In this document: piece by piece, positions 8,412-15,992 of the stretch | Numbering within the stretch: the stretch's first letter is position 1 | How the letters are laid out: each line of letters begins with the position of its first letter | From: Streptomyces canus | Lineage (GTDB): Bacteria > Actinomycetota > Actinomycetes > Streptomycetales > Streptomycetaceae | DNA: 64,000 nucleotides | Reading direction: 5' to 3' | NCBI RefSeq assembly: GCF_001514145.1 | Contig: NZ_KQ948670.1 | Span: 4,761-68,760, forward strand | Notes under the pieces: model-generated | Database searches by the model: none | The model's input: only the letters and a program-made list of their open reading frames with translations | What the model was told of the DNA's origin: nothing | Translations under genes and position numbers: made by a program

Positions 8412-9401
8412 GTGCCGCTCACGCTGCGTCTGGGGACCGACGACCTGCGGCGGTGCCGGTTCGCGGTCTCCCCGCTGTGCCAGACCCACGAGGCGCTGCG
8501 CATGCTGCGCCGGACAGCGCGGCACGGCTACCACCGGGCCTGGCTGCGCCGCGCCGCACCCACCGTGGCCGGGCTCGACCTGGCCCCGCTGTGGCTGTTC
8601 ATCCCGCCGGCCGGCGGCTACACCCCCGACTTCCTGGGGCCGCCGCCGGAGGAGCCGTACCCCTGCTTCGAGGACGAGCTGGCCCGCGTGCGCGCCACCG
8701 ACCCCGCCCTGGCCCACACCGAGATGGCCCGTTCGCTCGCCTGCACACCGGGTCTCACCGAATCGCCGGAGGGGCGGGCCGCCCTGGACGACCCCGCCGC
8801 TGCCGTGCGGCGCCTCGCCGACCTCACCGAACAGGCCTGGCGGGTGCTGGTCGCCCCCGACTGGGCACGCCATCGTGCCGTGCTGGAGGCCGACATCGCT
8901 CACCGGTCCCGGCAGGTGGCGGACGCGGGCCTGGACGCGCTGTTCGCCGGTCTGCACCCGGACGTCGACTGGGCCGACGGGAGCCTCACCCTTCCCGTGC
9001 GCGGTGACATGACGGAAGCCCAACTCGCCGACGGGCGGGGCGTGCTGCTCATGCCGAGTGTGTTCGTCTGGCCGGACGTGGTGAGCGGCTTCGCCCGGCC
9101 CTGGCAGCCCACGGTCATCTATCCCGCGCGCGGCATGGGCGGACTGCACACCGACGGGATGCCGCGCCCCTCGGAGGCGCTCGCACGCCTGCTGGGACGG
9201 CAGCGCGCGGCGATCCTGGCCGGGCTCGAGGACCCGGCCTCGACGACCGACCTGGCCCACCGCCACGGTCTCGCCCCCTCGACCGTCTCCGCCCATCTGT
9301 CGGTCCTGCGCGAAGCGGGTCTGCTCGACTCACGACGACAGAGCCACCACGTGCTGTACGGACGAACGCCGCTCGGCGACGCGGTGGCCTCCGGCGGCTG
9401 A
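8412..9401 (+). CDS. ArsR/SmtB-like winged-helix regulator with N-terminal DUF5937-type domain
   Basis: 329 residues from GTG 8412, with GGGGGAA upstream. Residues 1-250 form the uncharacterised sensor region (LGTDDLRRCRFAVSPLCQTHEALR, RGVLLMPSVFVWPDVV). The C-terminal 75 residues are an ArsR-type winged helix: RQRAAILAGLEDPASTTDLAHRHGLAPSTVSAHLSVLREAGLLDSRRQSHHVLY. The metal-binding Cys set of classical ArsR is absent, so a non-metal ligand is likely. It lies 113 bp from, and divergent to, the broken MFS gene, which it probably controls. Confidence 0.88.
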   Translation: MPLTLRLGTDDLRRCRFAVSPLCQTHEALRMLRRTARHGYHRAWLRRAAPTVAGLDLAPLWLFIPPAGGYTPDFLGPPPEEPYPCFEDELARVRATDPALAHTEMARSLACTPGLTESPEGRAALDDPAAAVRRLADLTEQAWRVLVAPDWARHRAVLEADIAHRSRQVADAGLDALFAGLHPDVDWADGSLTLPVRGDMTEAQLADGRGVLLMPSVFVWPDVVSGFARPWQPTVIYPARGMGGLHTDGMPRPSEALARLLGRQRAAILAGLEDPASTTDLAHRHGLAPSTVSAHLSVLREAGLLDSRRQSHHVLYGRTPLGDAVASGG

Positions 9402-9404
9402 CCC

Positions 9405-9720
9405 GTGGGGCGGTGCGGGTGGGCTGCTGGGGGTGGCGGGGCCGGGTCTGGTCGGGTGGTGAGCGGGGGCGAGGGATGTGGTGGCGTTCGGTGCCTGGCC
9501 TGTGGGGCGGTGCGGGTGGGTTGCTGGGGGCGGCGGGTTTGGTCTGATCGGCACGGTGACCGGCGCCTGGTCTGTGGGGCGGTTGGGGTGGGTTGCTGAG
9601 GGCGGCGGGGTTTGGTCTGGTCGGGTGGTGAGCCGCGGCAGGGCATGGTGGTCGGCGCCTGGCTTGTGTGTGTCGGGGCTGAGGTCGGTGGGCCGGGGCT
9701 GGTCGGGCGGTGGTGCGGGC
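9405..9720 (+). repeat. Diverged G-rich tandem repeat tract
   Basis: Four imperfect units begin at about 9405, 9502, 9574 and 9666, each opening with GTGGGGCGG-T/G-GGGTGGGNTGCTG or a decayed version. They continue with GGCGG, TCTGGTCGGGTGGTGAGC and a GGCGCCTGG(C/T)-type end. Unit lengths are about 97, 72 and 92 bp. The tract is strongly G-biased on this strand. It fills most of the 448-bp gap 9402-9849, in which no credible gene is seen. Confidence 0.7.
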
Positions 9721-9849
9721 CCAGGGACGCGGACGGGGGCTGCCTGTACGGGAACGCTGTCCGCGGTGACGCCGACGCCCGCCGGCCGCACGGGGCACCG
9801 CGGGCCGGAGCCCCCCTCGTGTGACGTCGGACGATCCGCCGGGCGGGGC

Positions 9850-10875
9850 TCAGACGAGCGGCTCGCTGAGTTCCACCGAGCGCAGGGCGGCCGCGAGGGC
9901 CTGGTCGTCGCCGATGTCCAGGGCGGTGTCGGTGAGCTTGATGACGTGCTCGTCGCCGTGCGCGAGGGCTCGTTCCACGACCTCTTCGGGCGCCAGGTGC
10001 GCGGGAGGAGCGTAGGCGACCGGTGCCACGGGCGCGTACATCGCCGTCACCGCCGCCGACGCCGTCCAGGCCGCGCGCAGGCTGGGTATCCACTGGTCGC
10101 GGGGAAGGGAATCCAGGGTCCGCAGCACGGCGTTGGGGGCCGTGGCCGCGTGGACGAGCATCGTCGGCTCGCCGTGACCGTGGGTGGCGTAGCGGTGGGT
10201 CGCGGCGCGGACGAGTTCGGTGAGCCGCTCCTTCGCGGTGTCCGGGTCGGTCACCTCCTGCGCCCACACGGGCAGTCGGCGTACGGCGGCCAGCCGGTTC
10301 CGGAACCCCACGTGTCCCGGCTCGATCGCGGGTACGGCGTCCAGGGCGTCCGGGGCGGTCGACGCACCCGGCAGTGCCACGAGACCCGTCACCGGCTGGT
10401 GGCGTGCCGCCCAGTAGCCCAGCGCGTGCGCGAGTTCGGTGCGCCGGGGCCCGTTCTCCTCGGCCGCCACCGCCCGGACGGCATGGCCGACCCGGATGAC
10501 CGTGTGCGTGGCACCCCCGTACAGGCCCGGCAGCAGGCGCGGCCACCACTCGGCCAGCACGTCCTTCCAGGGGCGCTCGGCGAGCGTGCGGGAGAAATGA
10601 TCGGTCCAGTCCGCGATCCGGCGCGGATCACCCAGCGCTGAGGGCCAGTTGTCGTCCGTGACGGGCGCGGTGCGGTCGGGGAAGTCCTCCAGCTTGTCCC
10701 GGTAGAGGTCCAGCCACCGGTGCACCGAGCCGGCCTGCCCGTGCGCGGCGAGCGCCTCGACGACCATGGGGGCGTGGTTGCTCAGCCAGCCGTCTCGTTC
10801 CGGGCCGGACGCGTGGACGCGGTCCAGGGCCTCCTCGAGGTGTCCGCTCGTGTCGCTCGTATCGCTCGTGTCCAT
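9850..10875 (-). CDS. Questin oxidase family protein (Baeyer-Villiger-oxidase-like)
   Basis: 341 residues from ATG 10875. The sequence carries the features of the questin-oxidase-like family: a helical N-terminus with SNHAPMVVEALAAHGQAG, the central WPSALGDPRRIADWTDHF, and LLPGLYGGATHTVIRVGHAVRAV with its conserved His. Fungal members open an anthraquinone ring during natural-product synthesis. Bacterial members are mostly uncharacterised. The near-repetitive N-terminal DTSDTSDTS comes from repeated GAC-ACG-AGC codons. It is transcribed away from the NPP1 gene's terminator region, with no other biosynthetic genes next to it. Confidence 0.8.
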   Translation of the reverse strand: MDTSDTSDTSGHLEEALDRVHASGPERDGWLSNHAPMVVEALAAHGQAGSVHRWLDLYRDKLEDFPDRTAPVTDDNWPSALGDPRRIADWTDHFSRTLAERPWKDVLAEWWPRLLPGLYGGATHTVIRVGHAVRAVAAEENGPRRTELAHALGYWAARHQPVTGLVALPGASTAPDALDAVPAIEPGHVGFRNRLAAVRRLPVWAQEVTDPDTAKERLTELVRAATHRYATHGHGEPTMLVHAATAPNAVLRTLDSLPRDQWIPSLRAAWTASAAVTAMYAPVAPVAYAPPAHLAPEEVVERALAHGDEHVIKLTDTALDIGDDQALAAALRSVELSEPLV

Positions 10876-10909
10876 GAACGGGACGCTATGCCGGGTGCGG
10901 GCCGGCGGG

Positions 10910-10965
10910 GATCGGGCGCGGGACGGAACCCGCGGGTGCGAGGGACCTAGGTCCCGCGCCCGATC
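10910..10965. terminator. Strong hairpin, probable terminator of the NPP1 gene
   Basis: GATCGGGCGCGGGAC (10910-10924) and GTCCCGCGCCCGATC (10951-10965) are perfect 15-bp arms with a 26-nt loop. A nested perfect palindrome GGGACCTAGGTCCC (10942-10955) could form an alternative fold. The hairpin starts 12 nt beyond the NPP1 stop (10977) and also lies upstream of the questin-oxidase start. Confidence 0.7.
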
Positions 10966-10976
10966 GTGTCACCGGG

Positions 10977-11753
10977 TCAGGCGTTGGGGTCGAAGGAGAT
11001 CCCCGATGGCTTCGCCGACGTCAGGTGGGCCGCGAAGTTCGCGTCCTTGAGACCGAAGTTGGCGCTGCCGAAGTCGTACGCGCTCAGCTTGTCGCGCAGC
11101 CCCGACGGGTAGCCGTTCCAGCCGACCAGCGGCGGGTACTGCCAGGTGCCCTTGGCGTTCTCCGGCGGCTCGTCACCCGAGTTGGCCAGCCGGAAGCAGT
11201 GCGTGCTGACGCCGTCCTTGTGGTAGACGATCTTCGCGTGCGTGCCGTCGAAGCGGACGCCGGAGGCCGCGCTCACCGTGAACGAACCGTGGTTGGACGT
11301 CGACACGTACTGGATCGTGCCGTTCTGCACCCAGATCACGACGTGCTCCCAGTCGTTCCGGTGCCCGCCGATGCTGCTGTTCGCTATCGCCTGGTCCTTC
11401 TCGAAGTACAGGCCGTACATGTAGGCGCACCAGCCGTTGTTGCACTTGTAGCGCGAGTACGTGTTGGTGTTGTCGAGGTCCGAGGCGTCATGGCACTCGC
11501 CGCTGAGCGAACCCGTCGGGTTCAGACCGCCGTTGATCGTGCCGTCGGGGCCGATGGCAGGCGTCGAATAGCAGCCGTCGGTGTCGTAGTCGAAGGCCGG
11601 CTGGTAGGTGTACTCGGCGCTTTCGGCGTTGGCGGGCAGCGCCTTGGGCGGGGCGGCGAACGCGGCGGAGGGGAAGGCGACGACGAGCGCGGCGGCGCCG
11701 GCCAGGCCGGTGAACCATCTCGTGCGGTGCTTCTTGAACGACGGTGACGCCAC
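10977..11753 (-). CDS. Secreted NPP1/NLP-family protein (necrosis-inducing-like)
   Basis: 258 residues. There is a signal peptide with KKHRTRW, a hydrophobic stretch (TGLAGAAALVVAFPSAAFA) and an Ala-rich cleavage site near residue 33. The mature protein carries the NLP core, with the hallmark GHRNDWEHVVIWV (canonical heptapeptide GHRHDWE, here Asn at the fourth position), and conserved Cys pairs (CHD, YKCNNGWCAYMYGLYFEKDQ). In pathogens NLPs bind glycosylinositol phosphorylceramides in plant membranes. In saprophytic actinobacteria the role is unknown. Monocistronic, followed by a 15-bp-arm hairpin. Confidence 0.9.
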   Translation of the reverse strand: MASPSFKKHRTRWFTGLAGAAALVVAFPSAAFAAPPKALPANAESAEYTYQPAFDYDTDGCYSTPAIGPDGTINGGLNPTGSLSGECHDASDLDNTNTYSRYKCNNGWCAYMYGLYFEKDQAIANSSIGGHRNDWEHVVIWVQNGTIQYVSTSNHGSFTVSAASGVRFDGTHAKIVYHKDGVSTHCFRLANSGDEPPENAKGTWQYPPLVGWNGYPSGLRDKLSAYDFGSANFGLKDANFAAHLTSAKPSGISFDPNA

Positions 11754-11884
11754 TGCGTCCTCCTCGTGGTCCGGGCGCAGCCCAACGGCTCTGGGTTACT
11801 GGGGAGTTCAGCTTCCCCGCTTTTCATGTCCGCGCCAAGAGGTCGAAGGCGTCACTCCGGTTACGGCCGGCCCAATAGTTCGGA

Positions 11885-12898
11885 TCACGCAGGTGCGTCG
11901 GGGAGGTCGGCCGAGGACTCCTCCGGCGCGAGATCCGGCCGCAGCCGCAGCCAGGACGGCTGACGCAGCAACCCCGCCCGGGTACGGGTGCTGTAGCGGA
12001 CCTCGCCGACCAGCCGGGGCAGCACCCAGCGGGCGCCCGGGACCCGCGGCACGGGATCGAAGGGGCACACGTCCGTCGCGGCGGTGGCCAACAGGGAGGC
12101 GAGCTCTGTCCGTTCCGCCTCGCTCCAGCCCGTGCCCACGTTGCCGACGTAACGCAGCCGACCGCCACCCCGCTGTCCGACCAGCACCGCGCCCGGCAGA
12201 CCCGTGAGCCTGCCCTTGCCGGGCAGCCAGCCGCCCACGACGACGTCCTCGCTGAGCATGTTGCGGATCTTGATCCAGGCGCGGGAGCGCACCCCGGGTT
12301 CGTACACCGAGTCGAGCCGCTTGCAGACCAGGCCTTCCAGACCGTGCTCACGGGTGGCGCGCAGGGCCTGTTCGCCATGACCGACGAGGGCGGCCGGTGT
12401 CGACCACTGCGGGCCGGTGAGCTCCAGTTCGTCCAGTCGAGCGCGCCGCTGTGCGTAGGGAAGGGCGAGGAGCGAGCGCCGCCCCAGGTGCATCAGGTCG
12501 AACAGCACGAGATGCACGGGCGCTTCGGCCGCCCGGCGCGCGGCTCTCCCGGGGGAGTGGGCCAACTGCATGCGCGGTTGCAGCAACTGGAAGTCCGCAC
12601 GGCCCTGTTCGTCCAGCGCCAGGATCTCCCCGTCGAGCACGGCGGGTGTGGCGCCGAGCGCATCGCCCAGTGGCCGCAGTTCGGGATAGGCACCGGTGAT
12701 CTCCTCTCCGGACCGGGCGCGCAGCACCACGTCGCCGTTCCCGGCGAGGTAGACCACCACTCGCTGGCCGTCCTGCTTGGTCTCGTAGGCCCAGCGCGCG
12801 TCCTGTGAGGCGGGCGGCAGGGCGCCGGGGGTGGCGAGCATGGGTGGGATCAACGGGAGGGTCACGGGTGAGTTGTCGACGCGGGCACCGGCGGTCAC
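11885..12898 (-). CDS. ATP-dependent DNA ligase (LigC/LigD-ligase type)
   Basis: 337 residues from GTG 12898; a later Met (PPMLATPG) is also possible. The adenylation domain shows motif I ETKQDGQR (Lys41 is the predicted AMP-acceptor). Further motifs are VLDGEILALDE (III), VLFDLMHL (IIIa), GLEGLVCKRLDSVYEPG (IV) and RAWIKIRN (V), followed by an OB-fold (DVVVGGWLPGKGRLTGLPGAVLVG). It is a stand-alone ligase module of the bacterial NHEJ type, without polymerase or phosphoesterase domains. A separate phosphoesterase module is encoded at 35537-36118. Confidence 0.92.
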   Translation of the reverse strand: MTAGARVDNSPVTLPLIPPMLATPGALPPASQDARWAYETKQDGQRVVVYLAGNGDVVLRARSGEEITGAYPELRPLGDALGATPAVLDGEILALDEQGRADFQLLQPRMQLAHSPGRAARRAAEAPVHLVLFDLMHLGRRSLLALPYAQRRARLDELELTGPQWSTPAALVGHGEQALRATREHGLEGLVCKRLDSVYEPGVRSRAWIKIRNMLSEDVVVGGWLPGKGRLTGLPGAVLVGQRGGGRLRYVGNVGTGWSEAERTELASLLATAATDVCPFDPVPRVPGARWVLPRLVGEVRYSTRTRAGLLRQPSWLRLRPDLAPEESSADLPDAPA

Positions 12899-12947
12899 GC
12901 GCTCCGCGCACCGGTTTCCCCTGAACGGGCGCCGCCCCGGCGGCTGC

Positions 12948-13319
12948 TCAGACCTCCTGGTACAGGTTCACGATGTTGCCGTCCGGGTCCCGCAGCCACA
13001 CCGACCGGCGGCCCCACGGCTGGGTGGTCGGCGGCTTGAGGATCTCGACACCCTGGGCCGCCAGTCGTTCGTGGCGTGCGTCCACGTCGGTGACCCGGAA
13101 CTCCACGGTGAAGCTCCCGCTCGCGGCGGTGGCCGTCGAACCGGGCAGCATCGACTCCATGCCCGAGGTGGAGAAGAAGGACAGGACGGCTCCGGGGACC
13201 GTCACCCGGGCGAAGGGCGCTTCGCCCTCCACCTCCGCGTCGAGGACGCGCGCGTAGAAGGCGGCGAGCGCCGGGACGTCGTCGGTGATCAGGGAGGTGC
13301 CGGTGAAGTGGGGACGCAT
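12948..13319 (-). CDS. VOC (glyoxalase-fold) family protein, single domain
   Basis: 123 residues. It reads MRPHFTGTSLITDDVPALAAFYARVLDAEVEG at the N-terminus and VWLRDPDGNIVNLYQEV at the end, the standard single-domain VOC pattern. Metal-ligand positions (His near residue 4 and the terminal Glu in NLYQE) are compatible with a metalloenzyme of the glyoxalase/dioxygenase type. The substrate is unknown. It lies between the ligase and SDR genes on the same strand, with separate spacing (49 and 83 bp). Confidence 0.87.
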   Translation of the reverse strand: MRPHFTGTSLITDDVPALAAFYARVLDAEVEGEAPFARVTVPGAVLSFFSTSGMESMLPGSTATAASGSFTVEFRVTDVDARHERLAAQGVEILKPPTTQPWGRRSVWLRDPDGNIVNLYQEV

Positions 13320-13402
13320 CCGCAGATCGTAGGCGGAGGGTCGGACAACCAGACGTGGGAGCGGACTTGGCGTCGGCGGGGTCGGATGCCGGATGACGCA
13401 GG

Positions 13403-14152
13403 TCAGATGATGCCTCCGTTGGCCCGCAGCACCTGTCCGTTGACCCAGTGACCGGCCGGGCTGACCAGGAACGACACGACGGAAGCGATGTCCTGGGGGG
13501 TCCCCAGCCGCTCCAGCGGGGGCTGTGCCGCGAGGCGGGCGACGGTCTCCTCGTCCTTGCCGTCGAGGAAGAGGTCGGTCGCCGTCGGTCCGGGGGCCAC
13601 CGCGTTGACGGTGACGTCACGGCCGCGGAGCTCACGGGCGAGGATCAGGGTCACGGCCTCGACCGCGCCCTTGCTGGCCGCGTAGGCGCCGTAGCCGGGG
13701 AAGGCCAGGCCCACGACCGAGCTGGAGAGGTTGACGAGCGCGCCGCCAGGGCGCAGCCGGCGCGCGGCCTGCTGGTCGACGACGAAGGTGCCGCGGATGT
13801 TGGTGCGGTACAGGGCGTCGAGCTCGGCGAGGTCGAGGTCCGCGATCGGGGAGAGGGGCATCCGGCCCGCGGCGTGGACCACCACGTCGACACCGCCGTA
13901 TGTGGCCTCCGCCTGGTCGAACAAGGCGGCGACCTCGGTCTCGTCGGCGACGTCCGCGCGGGCGGCGTACGCGGTGCCGCCCGCCTCCTCGATGACCCGC
14001 ACGGCCTCGTCGGCGGCGTCCTTGTTGCCCGCGTACCCGGCGACGACCGCGAACCCGTCGGCGGCGAGCTGCTGGGCGATCTGCCGTCCGATGCCGCGCG
14101 ACCCGCCGGTCACGATCGCGACGCGCTGTTCCGTCCGGGGCTGAGTGGTCAT
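13403..14152 (-). CDS. Short-chain dehydrogenase/reductase (FabG-like)
   Basis: 249 residues from ATG 14152, with AAGGAGG 7-8 nt upstream. It has the Rossmann TGGSRGIGRQIA, a NAG-like motif replaced by HAAGRMP, catalytic Ser in NLSSSVVGLA, YAASK as the Tyr-Lys pair, and the C-terminal WVNGQVLRANGGII typical of classical SDRs. It is divergent from the TetR gene at 14271. The 118-bp gap is packed with CGTATCG/CGATACG-type palindromes, so the TetR probably represses it. It likely reduces a carbonyl compound with NADPH. Confidence 0.92.
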   Translation of the reverse strand: MTTQPRTEQRVAIVTGGSRGIGRQIAQQLAADGFAVVAGYAGNKDAADEAVRVIEEAGGTAYAARADVADETEVAALFDQAEATYGGVDVVVHAAGRMPLSPIADLDLAELDALYRTNIRGTFVVDQQAARRLRPGGALVNLSSSVVGLAFPGYGAYAASKGAVEAVTLILARELRGRDVTVNAVAPGPTATDLFLDGKDEETVARLAAQPPLERLGTPQDIASVVSFLVSPAGHWVNGQVLRANGGII

Positions 14153-14194
14153 AACTGCATCCTCCTTCGATAGCACTGCTACGGCTGGCTCGTA

Positions 14195-14260
14195 TCGACG
14201 ATAACATGGCATCGTAGCGATGGTAACCCTCCTCTCGTATCGGTGCTACGAATGCCGTAC
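14195..14260. promoter_or_regulatory. TetR operator cluster between SDR and TetR genes
   Basis: CATCG-TAG-CGATG (14210-14222) is a perfect short palindrome. Related half-sites CGTATCGACGATAAC (from about 14191) and CGTATCGGTGCTACG (near 14236-14250) flank it, giving repeated CGTA/TACG and ATCG elements across the divergent promoters. Confidence 0.55.
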
Positions 14261-14270
14261 CGTTGGGGGC

Positions 14271-14960
14271 ATGGATGCGAGGGAAAAGATCCTGGAAGCG
14301 GCCACCGAGCTGCTGGCCGGTGCGTCGGCCGCCGATGTCTCCACGCGTGCCGTGTGCGAGAAGGCGGGGGTGGGCGCGCCGATGCTCTACCGGCTCTTCG
14401 GCGACAAGGCCGGTCTGCTGGCCGCCGTGGTCGACCGGGGATTCGAGCGGTATCTCGCGTCCAAGCGGGAGGCGCGGCCGAGCGAGGATCCGGTCGAGGA
14501 CCTGAAGAGCGGCTGGGACAACCACATGCGCTTCGCGCTGGAGCACCCCAGCCACTACCGCCTGATGTACTCGCCCGAGCTGACCGTGCCCCCGGCCGCG
14601 GCCCAGGAGGCGCACGACCTGCTGCACGGCATCCTCGAGCGCTGTGCGGCCCAGGGGCGGCTGACGGTGCCGCCCCCGCTGGCCACGCAGATGATCATGT
14701 CCGCCAATGTCGGGGCGGCCCTGTCGATGCTGACCAGACCCGAGCAGTACGCGGACACGAAGTTCTCCCAGCGGCTGCGCGACGCGGTGCTGGATTCGGT
14801 GACGCGGCCCGTCGGCGCCGACACGCCTCGGGAAGGGAGCCCGGTGCCCGTCGCGGCCGCCACACTGGCGGCCCGCCTGCGCGCCGACCTGCCGCCGACG
14901 CTCACCGCGGCGGAGTCGGCCCTGCTCCAGCAGTGGCTGGAGAAGCTCTCCGAGCGGTGA
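14271..14960 (+). CDS. TetR-family transcriptional regulator
   Basis: 229 residues from ATG 14271. The N-terminal HTH is clear (MDAREKILEAATELLAGASAADVSTRAVCEKAGVGAPMLYRLFGDKAGLL). The C-terminal ligand domain is alpha-helical (HMRFALEHPSHYRLMYSPE). An upstream in-frame GTG has no RBS and would overlap the operator. It is divergent from the SDR gene, its likely target, and converges on the orphan NarL-type regulator, with stop codons only 4 bp apart. Confidence 0.92.
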   Translation: MDAREKILEAATELLAGASAADVSTRAVCEKAGVGAPMLYRLFGDKAGLLAAVVDRGFERYLASKREARPSEDPVEDLKSGWDNHMRFALEHPSHYRLMYSPELTVPPAAAQEAHDLLHGILERCAAQGRLTVPPPLATQMIMSANVGAALSMLTRPEQYADTKFSQRLRDAVLDSVTRPVGADTPREGSPVPVAAATLAARLRADLPPTLTAAESALLQQWLEKLSER

Positions 14961-14964
14961 GGGG

Positions 14965-15648
14965 TCAGCGCTCCTCGGGCGGCAGCGCCTGCACCAGACC
15001 GGACTGGTAGGCCATGACGACGAGCTGGGCGCGGTCCCGGGCGCCCAGCTTCGTCATCGCACGGTGGACATGGGTGCGCACCGTCAGGGGGCTGACGAAG
15101 AGCTTCTGCGCGATCACGTCGTTGGAGTGCCCCTCGGCGACCCACGCCATCACCTCCCGTTCCCGGGTGGTGAGGCCGCTCAGGTCGTCGGCGGCCGCGA
15201 GCCGGGTGCCCAGGCCCGGAGCGGACAGGAAGCGGGTGATCAGGGTGCGGGTGGCGCCGGGGGAGAGCAGGGAGTCGCCGGCCGCCACGGTGCGGATGCC
15301 GGCGAGCAGGGCCTCGGCGGTGACGTCCTTGCCGAGGAAGCCACTGGCGCCGGACCGCAGCGCCTGCGCGACGTACTCGTCGATCTCGAACGTGGTCAGG
15401 ATCAGCACCCGTGTGTCGGACAGCTCGGAGTCCGCGCAGATCACGGACGTGGCGGCCAGGCCGTCGGTCCCCGGCATGCGGATGTCCATCAGGATCACGT
15501 CGGGGCGATGGACACGCGCGAGGTCGACCGCCGCGGCGCCGTCGGTGGCCTCCGCGACCACCTCCATGTCGTCGCACGAGTCGATGAGGATCCGGAAGGT
15601 GGCCCGCAACAGGGCCTGGTCGTCGGCGAGCAGTACGCGGATGGTCAT
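14965..15648 (-). CDS. NarL/FixJ-family response regulator, orphan
   Basis: 227 residues from ATG 15648. The receiver has the acidic pair ADDQALL, phospho-acceptor Asp55 in VILMDIRMPG and Lys in GFLGKDV. The C-terminal LuxR HTH is TTREREVMAWVAEGHSNDVIAQKLFVSPLTVRTHVHRAM. Genes of this type normally follow a sensor kinase gene on the same strand. Here the 344 bp upstream carry no kinase, only a hairpin and non-coding DNA, so the regulator is an orphan or its kinase was lost. A very long open frame running through this and neighbouring genes on the same strand is an artefact of GC bias. Confidence 0.93.
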   Translation of the reverse strand: MTIRVLLADDQALLRATFRILIDSCDDMEVVAEATDGAAAVDLARVHRPDVILMDIRMPGTDGLAATSVICADSELSDTRVLILTTFEIDEYVAQALRSGASGFLGKDVTAEALLAGIRTVAAGDSLLSPGATRTLITRFLSAPGLGTRLAAADDLSGLTTREREVMAWVAEGHSNDVIAQKLFVSPLTVRTHVHRAMTKLGARDRAQLVVMAYQSGLVQALPPEER

Positions 15649-15905
15649 GGGGTCCGATCTTGACGTGCCGAGGCGATGGGGGACCGGGACAGCGGAGAGC
15701 GACCCACCGCGTCCGGACGCTCGATGCCGGGACGGCCCTCGCCGCCGGACGGGGACGCGGACAGTCGCAGCGCGGCCGTCATGGCGACAACCGTACGGAC
15801 ATGCCCCCGCGACCCGTCCCGGCCGAGTGCCACGCGTCCCCGCCTCCACCGTCCGGATCGCCAGTCTTCCGTGACCCGGCCCGCTTGTCGTCGTACCACC
15901 GCCGA
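15649..15905. other. Non-coding gap upstream of the orphan response regulator
   Basis: No gene, recognisable kinase remnant or clear promoter is seen between the response-regulator start and the hairpin at 15906-15941. The stretch probably holds the regulator's promoter. Confidence 0.4.
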
Positions 15906-15941
15906 CCATCGCGCGTACTGAGAACGCAGTACGCGCGATGG
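15906..15941. terminator. 15-bp-arm hairpin, probable terminator of the MFS gene
   Basis: CCATCGCGCGTACTG (15906-15920), loop AGAACG, CAGTACGCGCGATGG (15927-15941): a perfect inverted repeat starting 51 nt beyond the MFS stop (15993, minus strand). No U-tract follows, as is common in Streptomyces terminators. It could alternatively act as an operator for the response-regulator gene. Confidence 0.65.
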
Positions 15942-15992
15942 GCGTGTCCTCCTCGGGCAGGACCTGGCGGTCCGGCCACCGGACGGGGGCGT

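Noticed and set aside
9405..9720. CRISPR array
   Set aside because: Repeat units are long, variable and G-rich, without regular 28-37 bp repeats or spacers, and no cas genes are present.
9119..10549. Long minus-strand frame with Pro/Arg/Gln-rich repeats across the G-rich tandem tract
   Set aside because: It is the translation of the repeat tract and an antisense shadow of the questin-oxidase and ArsR-like genes. It has no domain and extreme low complexity.
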